Source: Thalassobacterium sedimentorum
Lineage (GTDB): Bacteria > Verrucomicrobiota > Verrucomicrobiia > Opitutales > Coraliomargaritaceae
DNA length: 64,000 bases
Direction of reading: 5' to 3'
Assembly: GCF_031127905.1 (NCBI RefSeq)
Contig: NZ_JARXIC010000002.1
Coordinates: 208,712 to 272,711, forward strand
Part shown: in pieces, positions 1 to 8,870 of the stretch
Numbering within the stretch: the stretch's first letter is position 1
How the letters are laid out: each line of letters opens with the position of its first letter
Program-made: the position numbers and the translations under genes
Notes under the pieces: model-generated
Databases searched by the model: none
Told to the model about the DNA's origin: nothing
The model's input: the letters and a program-made list of their open reading frames with translations, nothing else

Positions 1-614
1 GCATCTCCATCGGCGTCGGCTTCGCCGCGACCGCGGTGGCGCTGCTGATCGGAGTCGTCTATGGTATGATTGCCGGCTACTACGGCGGCCGTATCGAAGC
101 CGCCATGATGCGCTTCGTCGACACGCTCTACGCACTGCCCTTCACCATTATCGTCATTTTGCTCACCGTCCTGCTCGGCCGCAGTATTCTATTGATCTTC
201 CTAGCGATCGGCGCGGTGGAATGGCTGACCATGGCCCGCATCGTGCGCGGGCAAACCAAGGCGCTGCGCAAGCAGACTTTTATCGATGCCGCCATCGTAA
301 ATGGCGTGCCGACTCGCCGCATTCTAGGCCGGCACATATTGCCCAACCTACTCGGGCCGGTGATTGTCTTCACCACCCTCACCATTCCCGCCGTGATTTT
401 ATTGGAATCCGTGATCAGCTTCCTCGGCCTCGGCGTGCAACCGCCAATGAGCTCCTGGGGCATCTTGATCAACGAGGGCGCAGTCAAACTCGACATCTAC
501 CCTTGGATGTTGATCTTCCCCGCAGCCTTTTTCTCGCTCACGATCTTCGCGCTCAACTTCGTGGGCGACGGCCTACGCGACGCCCTGGACCCCAAGGACT
601 CGGGCGATTCCTAG
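1..614 (+). CDS. Oligopeptide/dipeptide ABC transporter permease, OppC/DppC type (5' end outside window)
   Basis: The reading frame is open from the first bases of the window (first full codon at base 3) and ends at TAG 612-614, so only the C-terminal ~203 residues are present. Several hydrophobic segments are visible. Between two of them lies the cytoplasmic EAA loop typical of binding-protein-dependent permeases, here with DAAIVNG followed by RHILPN, which docks on the ATPase subunit. A conserved SFLGLGVQPP segment and the ending FVGDGLRDALDP are characteristic of OppC/DppC/NikC proteins of peptide and nickel importers. The protein sits in the inner membrane as one of two permeases; partner genes should lie upstream, outside the window. 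The substrate cannot be told from this fragment. It converges with the next gene, with only 10 bases between the stops. Confidence 0.93.
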   Translation, partial: ISIGVGFAATAVALLIGVVYGMIAGYYGGRIEAAMMRFVDTLYALPFTIIVILLTVLLGRSILLIFLAIGAVEWLTMARIVRGQTKALRKQTFIDAAIVNGVPTRRILGRHILPNLLGPVIVFTTLTIPAVILLESVISFLGLGVQPPMSSWGILINEGAVKLDIYPWMLIFPAAFFSLTIFALNFVGDGLRDALDPKDSGDS

Positions 615-624
615 GGAAACCTAG

Positions 625-1086
625 CTAGAAGCCCTTCTTGCGCAGAACCTCTTCAAGCTGAGCTTGGAAGGACTGCACATCTTCGGGGCTAGGACGGTAT
701 TCAGGGTCATCGCCTGGAATCAGGCCAAGCTGTCCTGCAGCGCTGAGTTGCCAACCAAGGCTGACGCCATCGCTGAACTTCACCGTGCCACTGACCAGCG
801 CGCCCGGGCGCATAATCGCATCCACATCAACAAATACAGAGCCATCGCCCCCCTCATCGACAAGTTCCGCCTCGGCGTTTTCGGTTTCCGCATCGGCGGC
901 GTCTTCACCCGCTTCCGGCTCGTCTTCCACCACTGCGATATCCAAGTCGTCGACCAAGAAACGCACATCCATATAAGTCATGGAAATTTCAAATTCTTCG
1001 AGCAGCGCTCGCTGCACATCGGCCAGCGAGCGGCCTGCTTGAACCCATTGTGTAACTGAGGCTTTTTGTTCGTCGGTAAGTTGCAT
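625..1086 (-). CDS. Conserved-looking small acidic protein of unknown function
   Basis: A 153-residue soluble protein with no signal peptide or membrane segment. Residues 1-50 look like a helical module ([19 protein letters not shown]) resembling a small helix-turn-helix. Residues ~55-80 are a very acidic Glu/Asp/Ala linker. The C-terminal half contains a beta-rich stretch ([19 protein letters not shown], then GLIPGDD) followed by a helix ending in [10 protein letters not shown] do not recognise the family with certainty. The organised N- and C-terminal blocks around a low-complexity linker, and the codon use, argue for a real gene. It converges with the ABC permease and reads away from the transposase gene upstream. 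Confidence 0.7.
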   Translation of the reverse strand: MQLTDEQKASVTQWVQAGRSLADVQRALLEEFEISMTYMDVRFLVDDLDIAVVEDEPEAGEDAADAETENAEAELVDEGGDGSVFVDVDAIMRPGALVSGTVKFSDGVSLGWQLSAAGQLGLIPGDDPEYRPSPEDVQSFQAQLEEVLRKKGF

Positions 1087-1191
1087 AATCGGTCAAGTTG
1101 AAGATGGCGTGCCGCTCGTCAACCACGAAGCAGGAAATTGCAGACGAGAAGACAGCATCTGGCCCCTCGCTGCAAAGAACGAGAGAAGGGC

Positions 1192-2196
1192 CTAACCAAA
1201 GACCTGTCGCTTCAACCCATTGATCACAGACAGATCGCCCCAATCGGCACCCCGTAGAGCATTCACTTTCGGCGGGTGCTTTCGGCCCTTCTCCATTTGC
1301 CAAGCCCCCACGAAGCCATGGACAAATTCCTGCGAGCCAAAAATGGCTCCGTCCGTAAAGTAGCGCACACGACAGCGCAGGATCGCAGGCTTACTAAGAC
1401 AGCCATCCTCTTGCTCCAATACCTTCAGAGCTTGCTGACGCGTCATCTCAGGCAAACCAGACTCCGCAGCCCGTTTACCAAAGATCAACAAGCGATGTGA
1501 CTTCAAAGCCCCCGAGACTGCAGCCTCACCGCTCTGCCTCTGGCCAAGATAATCCCTCCAAACTCCAAGCAAGCCCTCTTGCGCTTTCTGATCGCCCGCG
1601 ACTGCCTCCGCATAGCCACAAAAACGATAATCCTTCGGATCTTCAACGATCCCCGCCCGCACAGAATTCAAATCAATATAGGCCGCCATCGTTTGCAGCG
1701 GGTTCCCCTTCCCTTCGACAAGAACCGACTTAAAACGCTCCGCCCATAATGTGCCGTAGCGCTGATGCGAGCGATTATACCACACAGAGAAGCGCTGCTT
1801 CACCGCCTTCATAAACTCGGAAACATCCCCCATTCGCGCGCGGAGTTTCCGGCGAATGACCTCTGCATCCTCACCGCCCGCCTCAAGGGTCTTTACCATC
1901 TGAGCAACCGAAGCTTCCTGATACTTCGTAGGCTTAGGGTAAAGAATCTTATAGCGGCGCATCAGCTCGACATCAGATACCTCCTGCCCATCAAACACAC
2001 GCACCAGCACGTGAAAGTGGTTCGACATAATGCAATAAGTTAAGATCTCAACCCCCGAAAATTCAGCCACTTGCCACAGCATCTTACGCAAAATCTCTTT
2101 CTCCCGGTCCTGCAACAAGCGCTCACCATTCACAGTGCGAGTCATACAGTGATAAACGGCACGGCTCCCACTCACCTTTGTCCTTCGAGTCCTCAT
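1192..2196 (-). CDS. REP-associated tyrosine transposase (RAYT), IS200/Y1 HUH family
   Basis: A 334-residue protein of the Y1 HUH single-strand nuclease superfamily. The HUH metal-binding motif is seen as SNHFHVLV. The downstream stretch FSVWYNRSHQRYGTLW carries the candidate nucleophilic tyrosine and matches the RAYT subgroup rather than classical IS200 transposases, which are about 150 residues; the extra C-terminal ~120 residues are also typical of RAYTs. RAYTs are domesticated, usually single-copy enzymes thought to process or spread REP-like hairpin repeats. I prefer ATG 2196, giving MRTRRTKVSG; an in-frame ATG at 2226 would add ten residues. Directly upstream lie four tandem short repeats that are probably its recognition units. 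No flanking inverted repeats of an insertion sequence were seen. Confidence 0.9.
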   Translation of the reverse strand: MRTRRTKVSGSRAVYHCMTRTVNGERLLQDREKEILRKMLWQVAEFSGVEILTYCIMSNHFHVLVRVFDGQEVSDVELMRRYKILYPKPTKYQEASVAQMVKTLEAGGEDAEVIRRKLRARMGDVSEFMKAVKQRFSVWYNRSHQRYGTLWAERFKSVLVEGKGNPLQTMAAYIDLNSVRAGIVEDPKDYRFCGYAEAVAGDQKAQEGLLGVWRDYLGQRQSGEAAVSGALKSHRLLIFGKRAAESGLPEMTRQQALKVLEQEDGCLSKPAILRCRVRYFTDGAIFGSQEFVHGFVGAWQMEKGRKHPPKVNALRGADWGDLSVINGLKRQVFG

Positions 2197-2246
2197 ATAT
2201 AAATGAAAATGCCACAACCACGGCATTTCGTCAACATTATTTAGCC

Positions 2247-2316
2247 TGTCCCTTATTTTAGATACTGTCCCTTCTTTAGATATGTCCCTCTTTTAGATAT
2301 GTCCCTCTTTTAGATA
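2247..2316. repeat. Four tandem degenerate repeats next to the RAYT gene
   Basis: Four adjacent units start at 2247, 2266, 2283 and 2300, with plus-strand consensus TGTCCCTCTTTTAGATA. The first is 19 bases, the others 17. The last two are identical; the first two differ by two or three bases. A half unit (CGTCCCCC) follows at 2320. They lie 50 bases upstream of the preferred transposase start. Placement beside a RAYT suggests they are the REP-like units or recognition sites this enzyme acts on (inference). Confidence 0.85.
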
Positions 2317-2610
2317 ACAACGTCCCCCACAAAGCTGCTCAAGTAAACGCATGCTTAGCCGAACATCCACATGGGCACACCCACTTTACTCCAACTTACA
2401 GCTACCTGGCTCAATCAGGTAGAACGATCTTCAGAAGTTTGCTGAGATATTTATGGGAAATCACTCGTGAATTGTCGTTTAATTGTAGCGAATTGGCGAA
2501 GCTATTTCGAGTTGAGGCGCGCTACAACCGACGCTCGAAACCGCTTCGTGGACTTCTCTACACAATCAGGTGTTTTCTTAGACTTCTTCTGAACATGGCT
2601 ATAATGATTT
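2317..2610. other. Intergenic region without a recognisable gene
   Basis: About 290 bases between the transposase-linked repeats and the XylR-type regulator. A 75-codon open frame runs through part of it on the plus strand but overlaps the regulator and shows no family resemblance. The only structure noted is a small perfect hairpin, arms CTACCTG (2402-2408) and CAGGTAG (2416-2422) with a seven-base loop. No tRNA, promoter or terminator was recognised with confidence. Confidence 0.5.
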
Positions 2611-3720
2611 TCACAGCGCTTGCTGTGTGCGATACTTGGTGGGTGTCATGCCGGTGTCGCGTTTAAAGCTGCGACTGAAATGCGGGGCGTTACAAAAGCC
2701 TGTGAGCGCGGCGATGGTTTCGATGGGTTCTTGGGTGGTACTGAGGAGTTTGCGCGCTTCAGCGATGCGGCTGCGGATTAAGTATTCGCGTATGCTGCTG
2801 TGCATTTGATTGCGGAAGCGTAGCTCTAAGAGGCGACGACTCACCCCGAGGTGCTCGGCGATTTCGAGGGTGCCGATGGAACGGCGCAAATGAGTAGCGA
2901 TGTAAGCCAGCGCTTGCCTGACCAGCGGGTCGGTGGCGGCCAAGGCATCGGTGCTTTGGCGCACGGTGATGCCTTGCGGGGGGATCAACTTGAGGCGCTC
3001 CGCGAGGGGCTCGCCCTTTATGATTTGATCCAACATGGCGGCTCCTTCGTAGCCGATGCGCGCAAGATCGTAGCGCACACTGGAGAGCGTGACCCACTGA
3101 CTCTCGCAGATCAGTGCGTTGTCATCCGCCCCCAAGAGTGCGACGTCGTCGGGAATGCGCAGTCCGGCTTCATGGCAGAGGTGCGCCAACCAGGCGGTAT
3201 CGTAATCGCTTTTAGTGTAGATGGCACAGGGCTTGGGTAAATCCAGCAAGCGCTGTGTGATGTAAACGGGATCCTGCGCCTTGACGGTATCGAGTCGCAC
3301 ACAATCAATACCGGCAGCGGCCAGTGTGTCACGATACGCCTGATAGCGGGTACGACTGACTGGGTTGATCGCCAGCCCGAACCAGGCGCAGTTCTGGTGC
3401 CCGAGTGCTATAAAATGCTCCGCACCGAGGTGCCCCAGCGCGGTATTGTCCGCAGCCACCCGGGGCAGATCAATGTCTTCGCGCCAGATCGACAGGTCGA
3501 CCGTCGGCACATCGGCTTTCAAAACAAATTCTTCCAGCTGACGACTGAAATTCAGCGAGGTAATGATGCCGTCGCCCTTCCAGTGCTCGGGCAGCTGAAA
3601 ATCCTTGAGAATGCTGACGTCCAAGTGCCAGCCATGCTGCCCCGCATAACGTGCGATGCCTTCATGCGCGGCTTGGTCGTAACTGCCCAAAACCATCAAA
3701 ATATGCTTCCTGCGTGCCAT
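2611..3720 (-). CDS. XylR-type transcriptional regulator (LacI-like sensor plus AraC HTH)
   Basis: A 369-residue DNA-binding regulator. Residues ~1-265 form a periplasmic-binding-protein-like sugar sensor as in LacI/XylR (HILMVLGSYD at the start, then VALLGADDN). Residues ~270-369 form two AraC-type helix-turn-helices (LEIAEHLGVSRRLLELRFR and ETIAALTGFCNAPHFSRSF). This XylR-like architecture is common for sugar regulators in Verrucomicrobia. It is divergent from the KDG kinase gene, so it probably controls the keto-deoxy-sugar genes and itself (inference). ATG 3720 is chosen because it opens the sensor domain directly; an in-frame TTG at 3756 could add 12 residues. No convincing ribosome-binding site precedes either. 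Confidence 0.9.
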   Translation of the reverse strand: MARRKHILMVLGSYDQAAHEGIARYAGQHGWHLDVSILKDFQLPEHWKGDGIITSLNFSRQLEEFVLKADVPTVDLSIWREDIDLPRVAADNTALGHLGAEHFIALGHQNCAWFGLAINPVSRTRYQAYRDTLAAAGIDCVRLDTVKAQDPVYITQRLLDLPKPCAIYTKSDYDTAWLAHLCHEAGLRIPDDVALLGADDNALICESQWVTLSSVRYDLARIGYEGAAMLDQIIKGEPLAERLKLIPPQGITVRQSTDALAATDPLVRQALAYIATHLRRSIGTLEIAEHLGVSRRLLELRFRNQMHSSIREYLIRSRIAEARKLLSTTQEPIETIAALTGFCNAPHFSRSFKRDTGMTPTKYRTQQAL

Positions 3721-3760
3721 TTGCGCAAAAGTGCAAATCTTTCTAGGAATATGCAATTTT
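3720..3760. promoter_or_regulatory. Candidate operator: repeated TGCAAA-like motifs between xylR-like gene and kdgK
   Basis: Just upstream of the regulator start, the plus strand carries TTTGCGCAAA (3720-3729, a perfect palindrome), then GTGCAAAT (3731-3738), then ATGCAATT (3751-3758). Repeated GCAAA half-sites at about 10- and 20-base spacing fit an AraC-type protein bound to direct repeats on one helix face. Function is inferred from location only. Confidence 0.35.
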
Positions 3761-3866
3761 TATCTTAAAGGCCTGCGGCGTATGTTGATCGTTTTTACAC
3801 AATCCCGGTCGTCCTTTCGAAAGTAGAGGCACGGCTGCAATCAATGTCCCCACAACTAGTTCTCTT

Positions 3867-4964
3867 ATGGCTATCGATATCAAATCCCCTGACTCATGTG
3901 AATACGGCTGCATCTCGCTCGGCGAGGTGATGCTACGCCTCGATCCCGGCGAAGGCCGCGTCCACACCACGCGTCAATTTACAGCCTGGGAAGGCGGCGG
4001 CGAATACAATGTCGCCCGCGGCTTGCGTCGCTGCTTTGGTCTGAAGACCGCGGTGGTCACTGCGTTTGCGGACAATCCTGTCGGTCGCTTGGTAGAAGAC
4101 TTCATTCTACAAGGCGGCGTCGACACTGACTTCATCAAATGGGTGGAATACGACGGCATCGGCCGCGAGGTGCGCAACGGCCTGAACTTCACCGAGCGCG
4201 GCTTCGGCATCCGTGGTGCTGTCGGCTGCCCTGACCGCGGCAACACCGCCGCCAGCCAGCTCAAGCCCGGCGACATCGACTGGGAAGAGATCTTCGGCAA
4301 GCGCGGCGCACAGTGGTTCCACACTGGCGGCATCTACGCAGCGCTCAGCGCCACCACGCCAGACGTCGTCTTGGAAGCAGTCAAGTGTGCGAAAAAGCAC
4401 GGCACCATCGTCAGTTACGATTTGAACTACCGCCCATCACTCTGGAAAGACTTCGGCGGCCTCGCCAAGTGCCAGGAAGTGAATCGCGAAATCGCACAAT
4501 ATGTCGACGTGATGATCGGCAATGAAGAAGACTTCACCGCCTGCCTCGGCTTCGAGGTCGAGGGCGTAGACGAGAACATCTCCCACATCCCAGTGGAAGC
4601 CTTCAAAAAGATGATCGGCACCGCCATCAAGCAGTTCCCAAACTTCAAGGCCACTGCAACCACCTTGCGCGCAGTCAAAACCGCCACTGTCAACGACTGG
4701 GCCGCCATGGTTTGGCACGACGGCGAATTCTACGAGTCCATGCAGTTCCCGGAATTGGAGATCATGGACCGCGTGGGCGGCGGCGACAGTTTCGCCTCGG
4801 GCCTGATTTACGGTTTCCTTTCCGAAAACGATCCCCAGGAAGCGGTCGACTACGGCTGTGTGCACGGCGCCCTCGCCATGACCACTCCCGGCGACACCAC
4901 CATGGCCTCGCTCAAGGAAGTGAAAAAGATCAAAGCCGGCGGCGGCGCTCGCGTGGATCGCTAG
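3867..4964 (+). CDS. kdgK: PfkB-family sugar kinase, probable 2-keto-3-deoxygluconate kinase
   Basis: A 365-residue ribokinase/PfkB-family enzyme that would phosphorylate 2-keto-3-deoxygluconate to KDPG with ATP in the cytoplasm. The N-terminal substrate region shows GEVMLRLDPGEG and the glycine-rich WEGGGEYNVARGL. The C-terminal PfkB signature is DRVGGGDSFASGLIYG near residue 305, with the catalytic-base Asp in GGGDS. KDG kinase is preferred over fructokinase or ribokinase because the next gene is KDPG aldolase and the divergent regulator is XylR-like. Together they feed uronate or gluconate breakdown into pyruvate and glyceraldehyde-3-phosphate. The substrate is inferred from context. Confidence 0.85.
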   Translation: MAIDIKSPDSCEYGCISLGEVMLRLDPGEGRVHTTRQFTAWEGGGEYNVARGLRRCFGLKTAVVTAFADNPVGRLVEDFILQGGVDTDFIKWVEYDGIGREVRNGLNFTERGFGIRGAVGCPDRGNTAASQLKPGDIDWEEIFGKRGAQWFHTGGIYAALSATTPDVVLEAVKCAKKHGTIVSYDLNYRPSLWKDFGGLAKCQEVNREIAQYVDVMIGNEEDFTACLGFEVEGVDENISHIPVEAFKKMIGTAIKQFPNFKATATTLRAVKTATVNDWAAMVWHDGEFYESMQFPELEIMDRVGGGDSFASGLIYGFLSENDPQEAVDYGCVHGALAMTTPGDTTMASLKEVKKIKAGGGARVDR

Positions 4965-4972
4965 AGAACATC

Positions 4973-5081
4973 GAACGTTGAACTTCCAACGTCCAATGCT
5001 GAACCTTGCTTCAGCACTCAAATCTAGTTTCTAAAATCTCTCATTCAAAATTCAAAGTTGGACCTTGGATGTTCAACGTTC
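4973..5081. repeat. Imperfect 31-bp inverted repeat between kdgK and eda
   Basis: Left arm 4973-5003 and right arm 5051-5081 are near-complementary (about 26 of 31 positions), separated by 47 bases. The arms are built of GAAC/GTTGAAC/TCCAA words, a low-complexity composition unlike the flanking genes. The right arm ends four bases before the eda start codon. Transcribed, this would form a long hairpin in the kdgK-eda message. Related GAAC-rich words occur before sufD. Confidence 0.75.
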
Positions 5082-5085
5082 CCCC

Positions 5086-5709
5086 ATGTCTGATCTACAG
5101 AAATCCCCTGTCATCCCTGTCATCGTGCTCGACGATGCCAACGACGCCGAACCACTCGCCGAAGCGCTGCTGGCCGGTGGCCTCAACATTATCGAAGTCA
5201 CCTTCCGCACCGCGGCTGCAGCGGAATCCATTGAGCGCATCGCGAAGGCCTTCCCAGAAATGCAGGTCGGCGCTGGCACCGTGGTGACGCCCGAGCAAGC
5301 CAAGCGCGCGATCGATGCCGGCAGTAAGTTTGGCCTCGCACCGGGCACCGATCCGGAAACGATCGCTTATTTCAAGCAACAAGGGGTGCCCTTCATCCCC
5401 GGCATCATGACGCCCAGCGACATCCAAGCCGCCGTCAAAGCAGGCTGCACTTCGCTCAAGTTTTTCCCCGCAGGCGCAGCGGGCGGTCCCAAGCTGCTCA
5501 AAGCAATGGCCGCACCCTACGCAAACCTGGGCATTAAATTTTGCCCCACAGGCGGCGTGACGCTCGACAACATGAACGACTACCTCTCGCTACCCGAGGT
5601 CTTCGCCATCGGTGGCACATGGCTCGCCACCAAAGCGCAGATCCAAGCGAAAGAATGGGGCACCATTACCCAGCAGGTGAAAGACGCACTGGCCAAGTCC
5701 GCAAAATAA
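5086..5709 (+). CDS. eda: 2-keto-3-deoxy-6-phosphogluconate (KDPG) aldolase
   Basis: A 207-residue class I aldolase, normal length for the family, cleaving KDPG to pyruvate and glyceraldehyde-3-phosphate. Visible family signatures are IIEVTFRT with the catalytic Glu, the VGAGTVVTPEQ block, FIPGIMTPSDI, and SLKFFPAG with the Schiff-base Lys; CPTGGVTLDN completes the phosphate site. The start at ATG 5086 gives MSDLQKSP; a seven-codon extension upstream would fall in the inverted repeat and is not favoured. The five bases before ATG are all C, so no Shine-Dalgarno sequence is apparent. It follows kdgK by 121 bases and probably shares its transcript. Confidence 0.95.
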   Translation: MSDLQKSPVIPVIVLDDANDAEPLAEALLAGGLNIIEVTFRTAAAAESIERIAKAFPEMQVGAGTVVTPEQAKRAIDAGSKFGLAPGTDPETIAYFKQQGVPFIPGIMTPSDIQAAVKAGCTSLKFFPAGAAGGPKLLKAMAAPYANLGIKFCPTGGVTLDNMNDYLSLPEVFAIGGTWLATKAQIQAKEWGTITQQVKDALAKSAK

Positions 5710-5866
5710 AACTGGTCACAGCGACTCATGAAGCCCCCCCTGGACTCGCACGGGCTTCAGTTTCAATGATTCGCAGCCCAGCTACTCACAAGATATACCG
5801 CTTGACCGCTTAGAGAGCGCTTCTATGTTGCCAGCATTCACCTATAATTTACTGCCGCGCACATCT

Positions 5867-6859
5867 ATGAAGCACCTTCTCAACCTGAGCACTCTAATTC
5901 TCTCCATCGGCCTGCTCCAGACCAGTCTGCATGCGCAAAATGATGCCGACCCGGAACTACTTCGTTTGGGGAATGGAATCGCCGCCATGGCGGAAGGAGA
6001 AATCATCACAGTCGAAGAACTACGCCGTGAACTTGAGCCCATCATTCCAAGACTGCGAGTGGAATCAAAGAATGCTCAAGAATTCTCCAAACGCGTCGAC
6101 GATCTCAGTAAAGAAGTTCTGCAAAATATGATCGACCGCATCATCATCGTAAAGGCGGCCGAAGAAAAAGGGATCATGATCCCCCCCTCCTATATTGAGC
6201 AGGAATATGATGACGTCATTCAACGCGACTTCGGTGGCGATCGAGGTCGCTTTCTGGAGTATCTACGAGCGCGCGGAGAAACCGCTCGCGACTTCCGCAA
6301 AGACATTTATAAGCGTGTAGTAGTCAACGTAATGCGCCAAGACACTCGCCGCTCTCAATCGGAAGTCAGCCCTGAGCGAATCGAGGAATTCTACGTCAAA
6401 AACAAGATTCGCTTCTACCAATCCGAATCTTTGCACCTGCGCCAAATCATCCTCACCCCCATCGCAGACGAGGGTCTGGTGACGCTACGTCAAACCGCAA
6501 ATAAAGTCATGAATGAGCTAAATAGCGGCGCTAACTTCGGCGATATGGCACGCAAGTACAGTCAAGATGAAATGAGCCGCAACGGAGGCGACTGGGGCTG
6601 GATTGAACGCAAAGACATCCGCAAGGAACTCAGCGACGTCGCCTTCTCACTACAGGAAGGTAGCTATAGCCAGCCCGTAGAAATCAATGGCACCATCTTT
6701 ATTCTCTACGCGGAAAAGAAACGGGACGAAATGATCCAGCCGATTGCGCAGGTGCGAGATATTATTGAAAACGTATTAATCGGCGAGATCGCCCGCGAGA
6801 CGCAAGAAAAGTGGCTGCAAGACGTGCGCAACGAAGCTTACGTGCGCTACTTCATGTAG
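5867..6859 (+). CDS. Exported parvulin-type peptidyl-prolyl isomerase (SurA/PpiC-like)
   Basis: A 330-residue protein with an N-terminal signal peptide ([20 protein letters not shown], probable cut after HA-Q). A SurA-like N-terminal chaperone helix region spans roughly residues 25-170 and a single parvulin domain lies around 185-280 ([10 protein letters not shown], then [16 protein letters not shown] and [12 protein letters not shown]). SurA-type proteins assist outer-membrane protein folding in the periplasm. E. coli SurA has two parvulin domains, this has one. ATG 5867 is chosen because it opens the signal peptide; an ATG at 5825 would put 14 unlikely residues in front. It stands alone, facing rlmN tail to tail. 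Confidence 0.9.
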   Translation: MKHLLNLSTLILSIGLLQTSLHAQNDADPELLRLGNGIAAMAEGEIITVEELRRELEPIIPRLRVESKNAQEFSKRVDDLSKEVLQNMIDRIIIVKAAEEKGIMIPPSYIEQEYDDVIQRDFGGDRGRFLEYLRARGETARDFRKDIYKRVVVNVMRQDTRRSQSEVSPERIEEFYVKNKIRFYQSESLHLRQIILTPIADEGLVTLRQTANKVMNELNSGANFGDMARKYSQDEMSRNGGDWGWIERKDIRKELSDVAFSLQEGSYSQPVEINGTIFILYAEKKRDEMIQPIAQVRDIIENVLIGEIARETQEKWLQDVRNEAYVRYFM

Positions 6860-6880
6860 TCGACTCGCTCCAGGCCTAAC

Positions 6881-7993
<1,113 letters not shown>

Positions 7994-8084
7994 GCAGGGG
8001 AACTTGCACGGTTTATTCAGAAATTCCACTGCAAATTTCGTGTTGCAAAAATCAGATAGTGCTCTAGCGTTCACATATAAGATC

Positions 8085-8804
8085 ATGAGTGTCATTTATT
8101 CAAGCAATCGCCGTATCAAAGACATGCTGGCGAGCGAGCGTCCGCAAGAGCGCTTGGAAAAGCTTGGAGTGGAAGCGCTCAGCGACCGCGAATTACTAGC
8201 GATGATCCTACGCAGCGGCCCTCCTGGTGTGGATGTGGTGAGCATGTCTGAAGAACTGCTCCACAAGGCTGGCAGCCTCACGCATCTACTGCGCTGGGCT
8301 GCCAAGGATTTTCAGCAGATACGGGGCATCGGCAAAGTGAAGGCACTGCAGCTGATCTCCGTGATGCAATTCGCCAAGCGCATCTTAACCGAAGACATGG
8401 GCAACGAGGTCATCTTCGACAGCTCGGCCATGGTTGCCCGCCATTTTCGTCCATTAGTCGCGGGCGAAGAAATCGAACGCTTTTGGGTGCTCTGCCTCGA
8501 CCGCAAGAACCGCCTAATCAAGCGTGAAGAAGTGACCAAAGGGACGGCTACGAATTGCCTGGCGCACCCGCGTGAAGTCTTTCGCGAGGCCATCAAGCAA
8601 GGCGCCACAGCCATCATCGCCGTGCACAACCACCCCAGCGGCGATCCAGCCCCCAGCCGCGCCGACATACAAGTCACACGCCAACTGCGCGAATCCGCCA
8701 AAGTCATCGGCATCGACCTGCACGACCACGTCATCGTCGGGCACAAAGCCCACGACCCGCAGGGTCTCGGCTACTACAGTTTCAACGAAGCCGGCCTCAT
8801 CTAG
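8085..8804 (+). CDS. radC: RadC-family JAB-domain protein (UPF0758)
   Basis: A 239-residue RadC-like protein. The N-terminal part carries SDRELLAMILRSG and a helix-hairpin-helix (IRGIGKVKALQL). The C-terminal JAB/MPN metalloprotease-like domain has the zinc motif HNHPSGDPAPSRAD. Despite the name, the molecular role of RadC proteins is not established. ATG 8085 gives MSVIYSSNRRIKDM, where family similarity starts; longer upstream reading overlaps the rlmN start. It is divergent from rlmN, with about 90 bases between the preferred starts. Confidence 0.93.
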   Translation: MSVIYSSNRRIKDMLASERPQERLEKLGVEALSDRELLAMILRSGPPGVDVVSMSEELLHKAGSLTHLLRWAAKDFQQIRGIGKVKALQLISVMQFAKRILTEDMGNEVIFDSSAMVARHFRPLVAGEEIERFWVLCLDRKNRLIKREEVTKGTATNCLAHPREVFREAIKQGATAIIAVHNHPSGDPAPSRADIQVTRQLRESAKVIGIDLHDHVIVGHKAHDPQGLGYYSFNEAGLI

Positions 8805-8810
8805 CCTCCG

Positions 8811-8853
8811 CCCTCAAGTCCCCGCCCTCGAGTCCCCGCCCTAAAGTCCTCCG
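8811..8853. repeat. Three 14-15 bp tandem repeats after radC
   Basis: Units CCCTCAAGTCCCCG (8811-8824), CCCTCGAGTCCCCG (8825-8838) and CCCTAAAGTCCTCCG (8839-8853), followed by a partial fourth (CCCTCAC). They fill the gap between convergent radC and the methyltransferase. No hairpin or T-run typical of a terminator is visible. They look like replication-slippage microrepeats. Confidence 0.8.
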
Positions 8854-8870
8854 CCCTCACGCCTCAAGTT

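Noticed and set aside
2247..2316. Short tandem repeats as a CRISPR array
   Set aside because: Units are directly adjacent with no spacers, and no cas genes are present.
2439..2666. 75-codon plus-strand open frame in the gap before the XylR-like gene
   Set aside because: Composition is not protein-like, it overlaps the end of the regulator gene and has no ribosome-binding site or family resemblance.
2611..5709. Polysaccharide-utilisation locus
   Set aside because: Only the regulator, kinase and aldolase are present; no lyase, glycoside hydrolase, sulfatase or outer-membrane uptake genes were seen.
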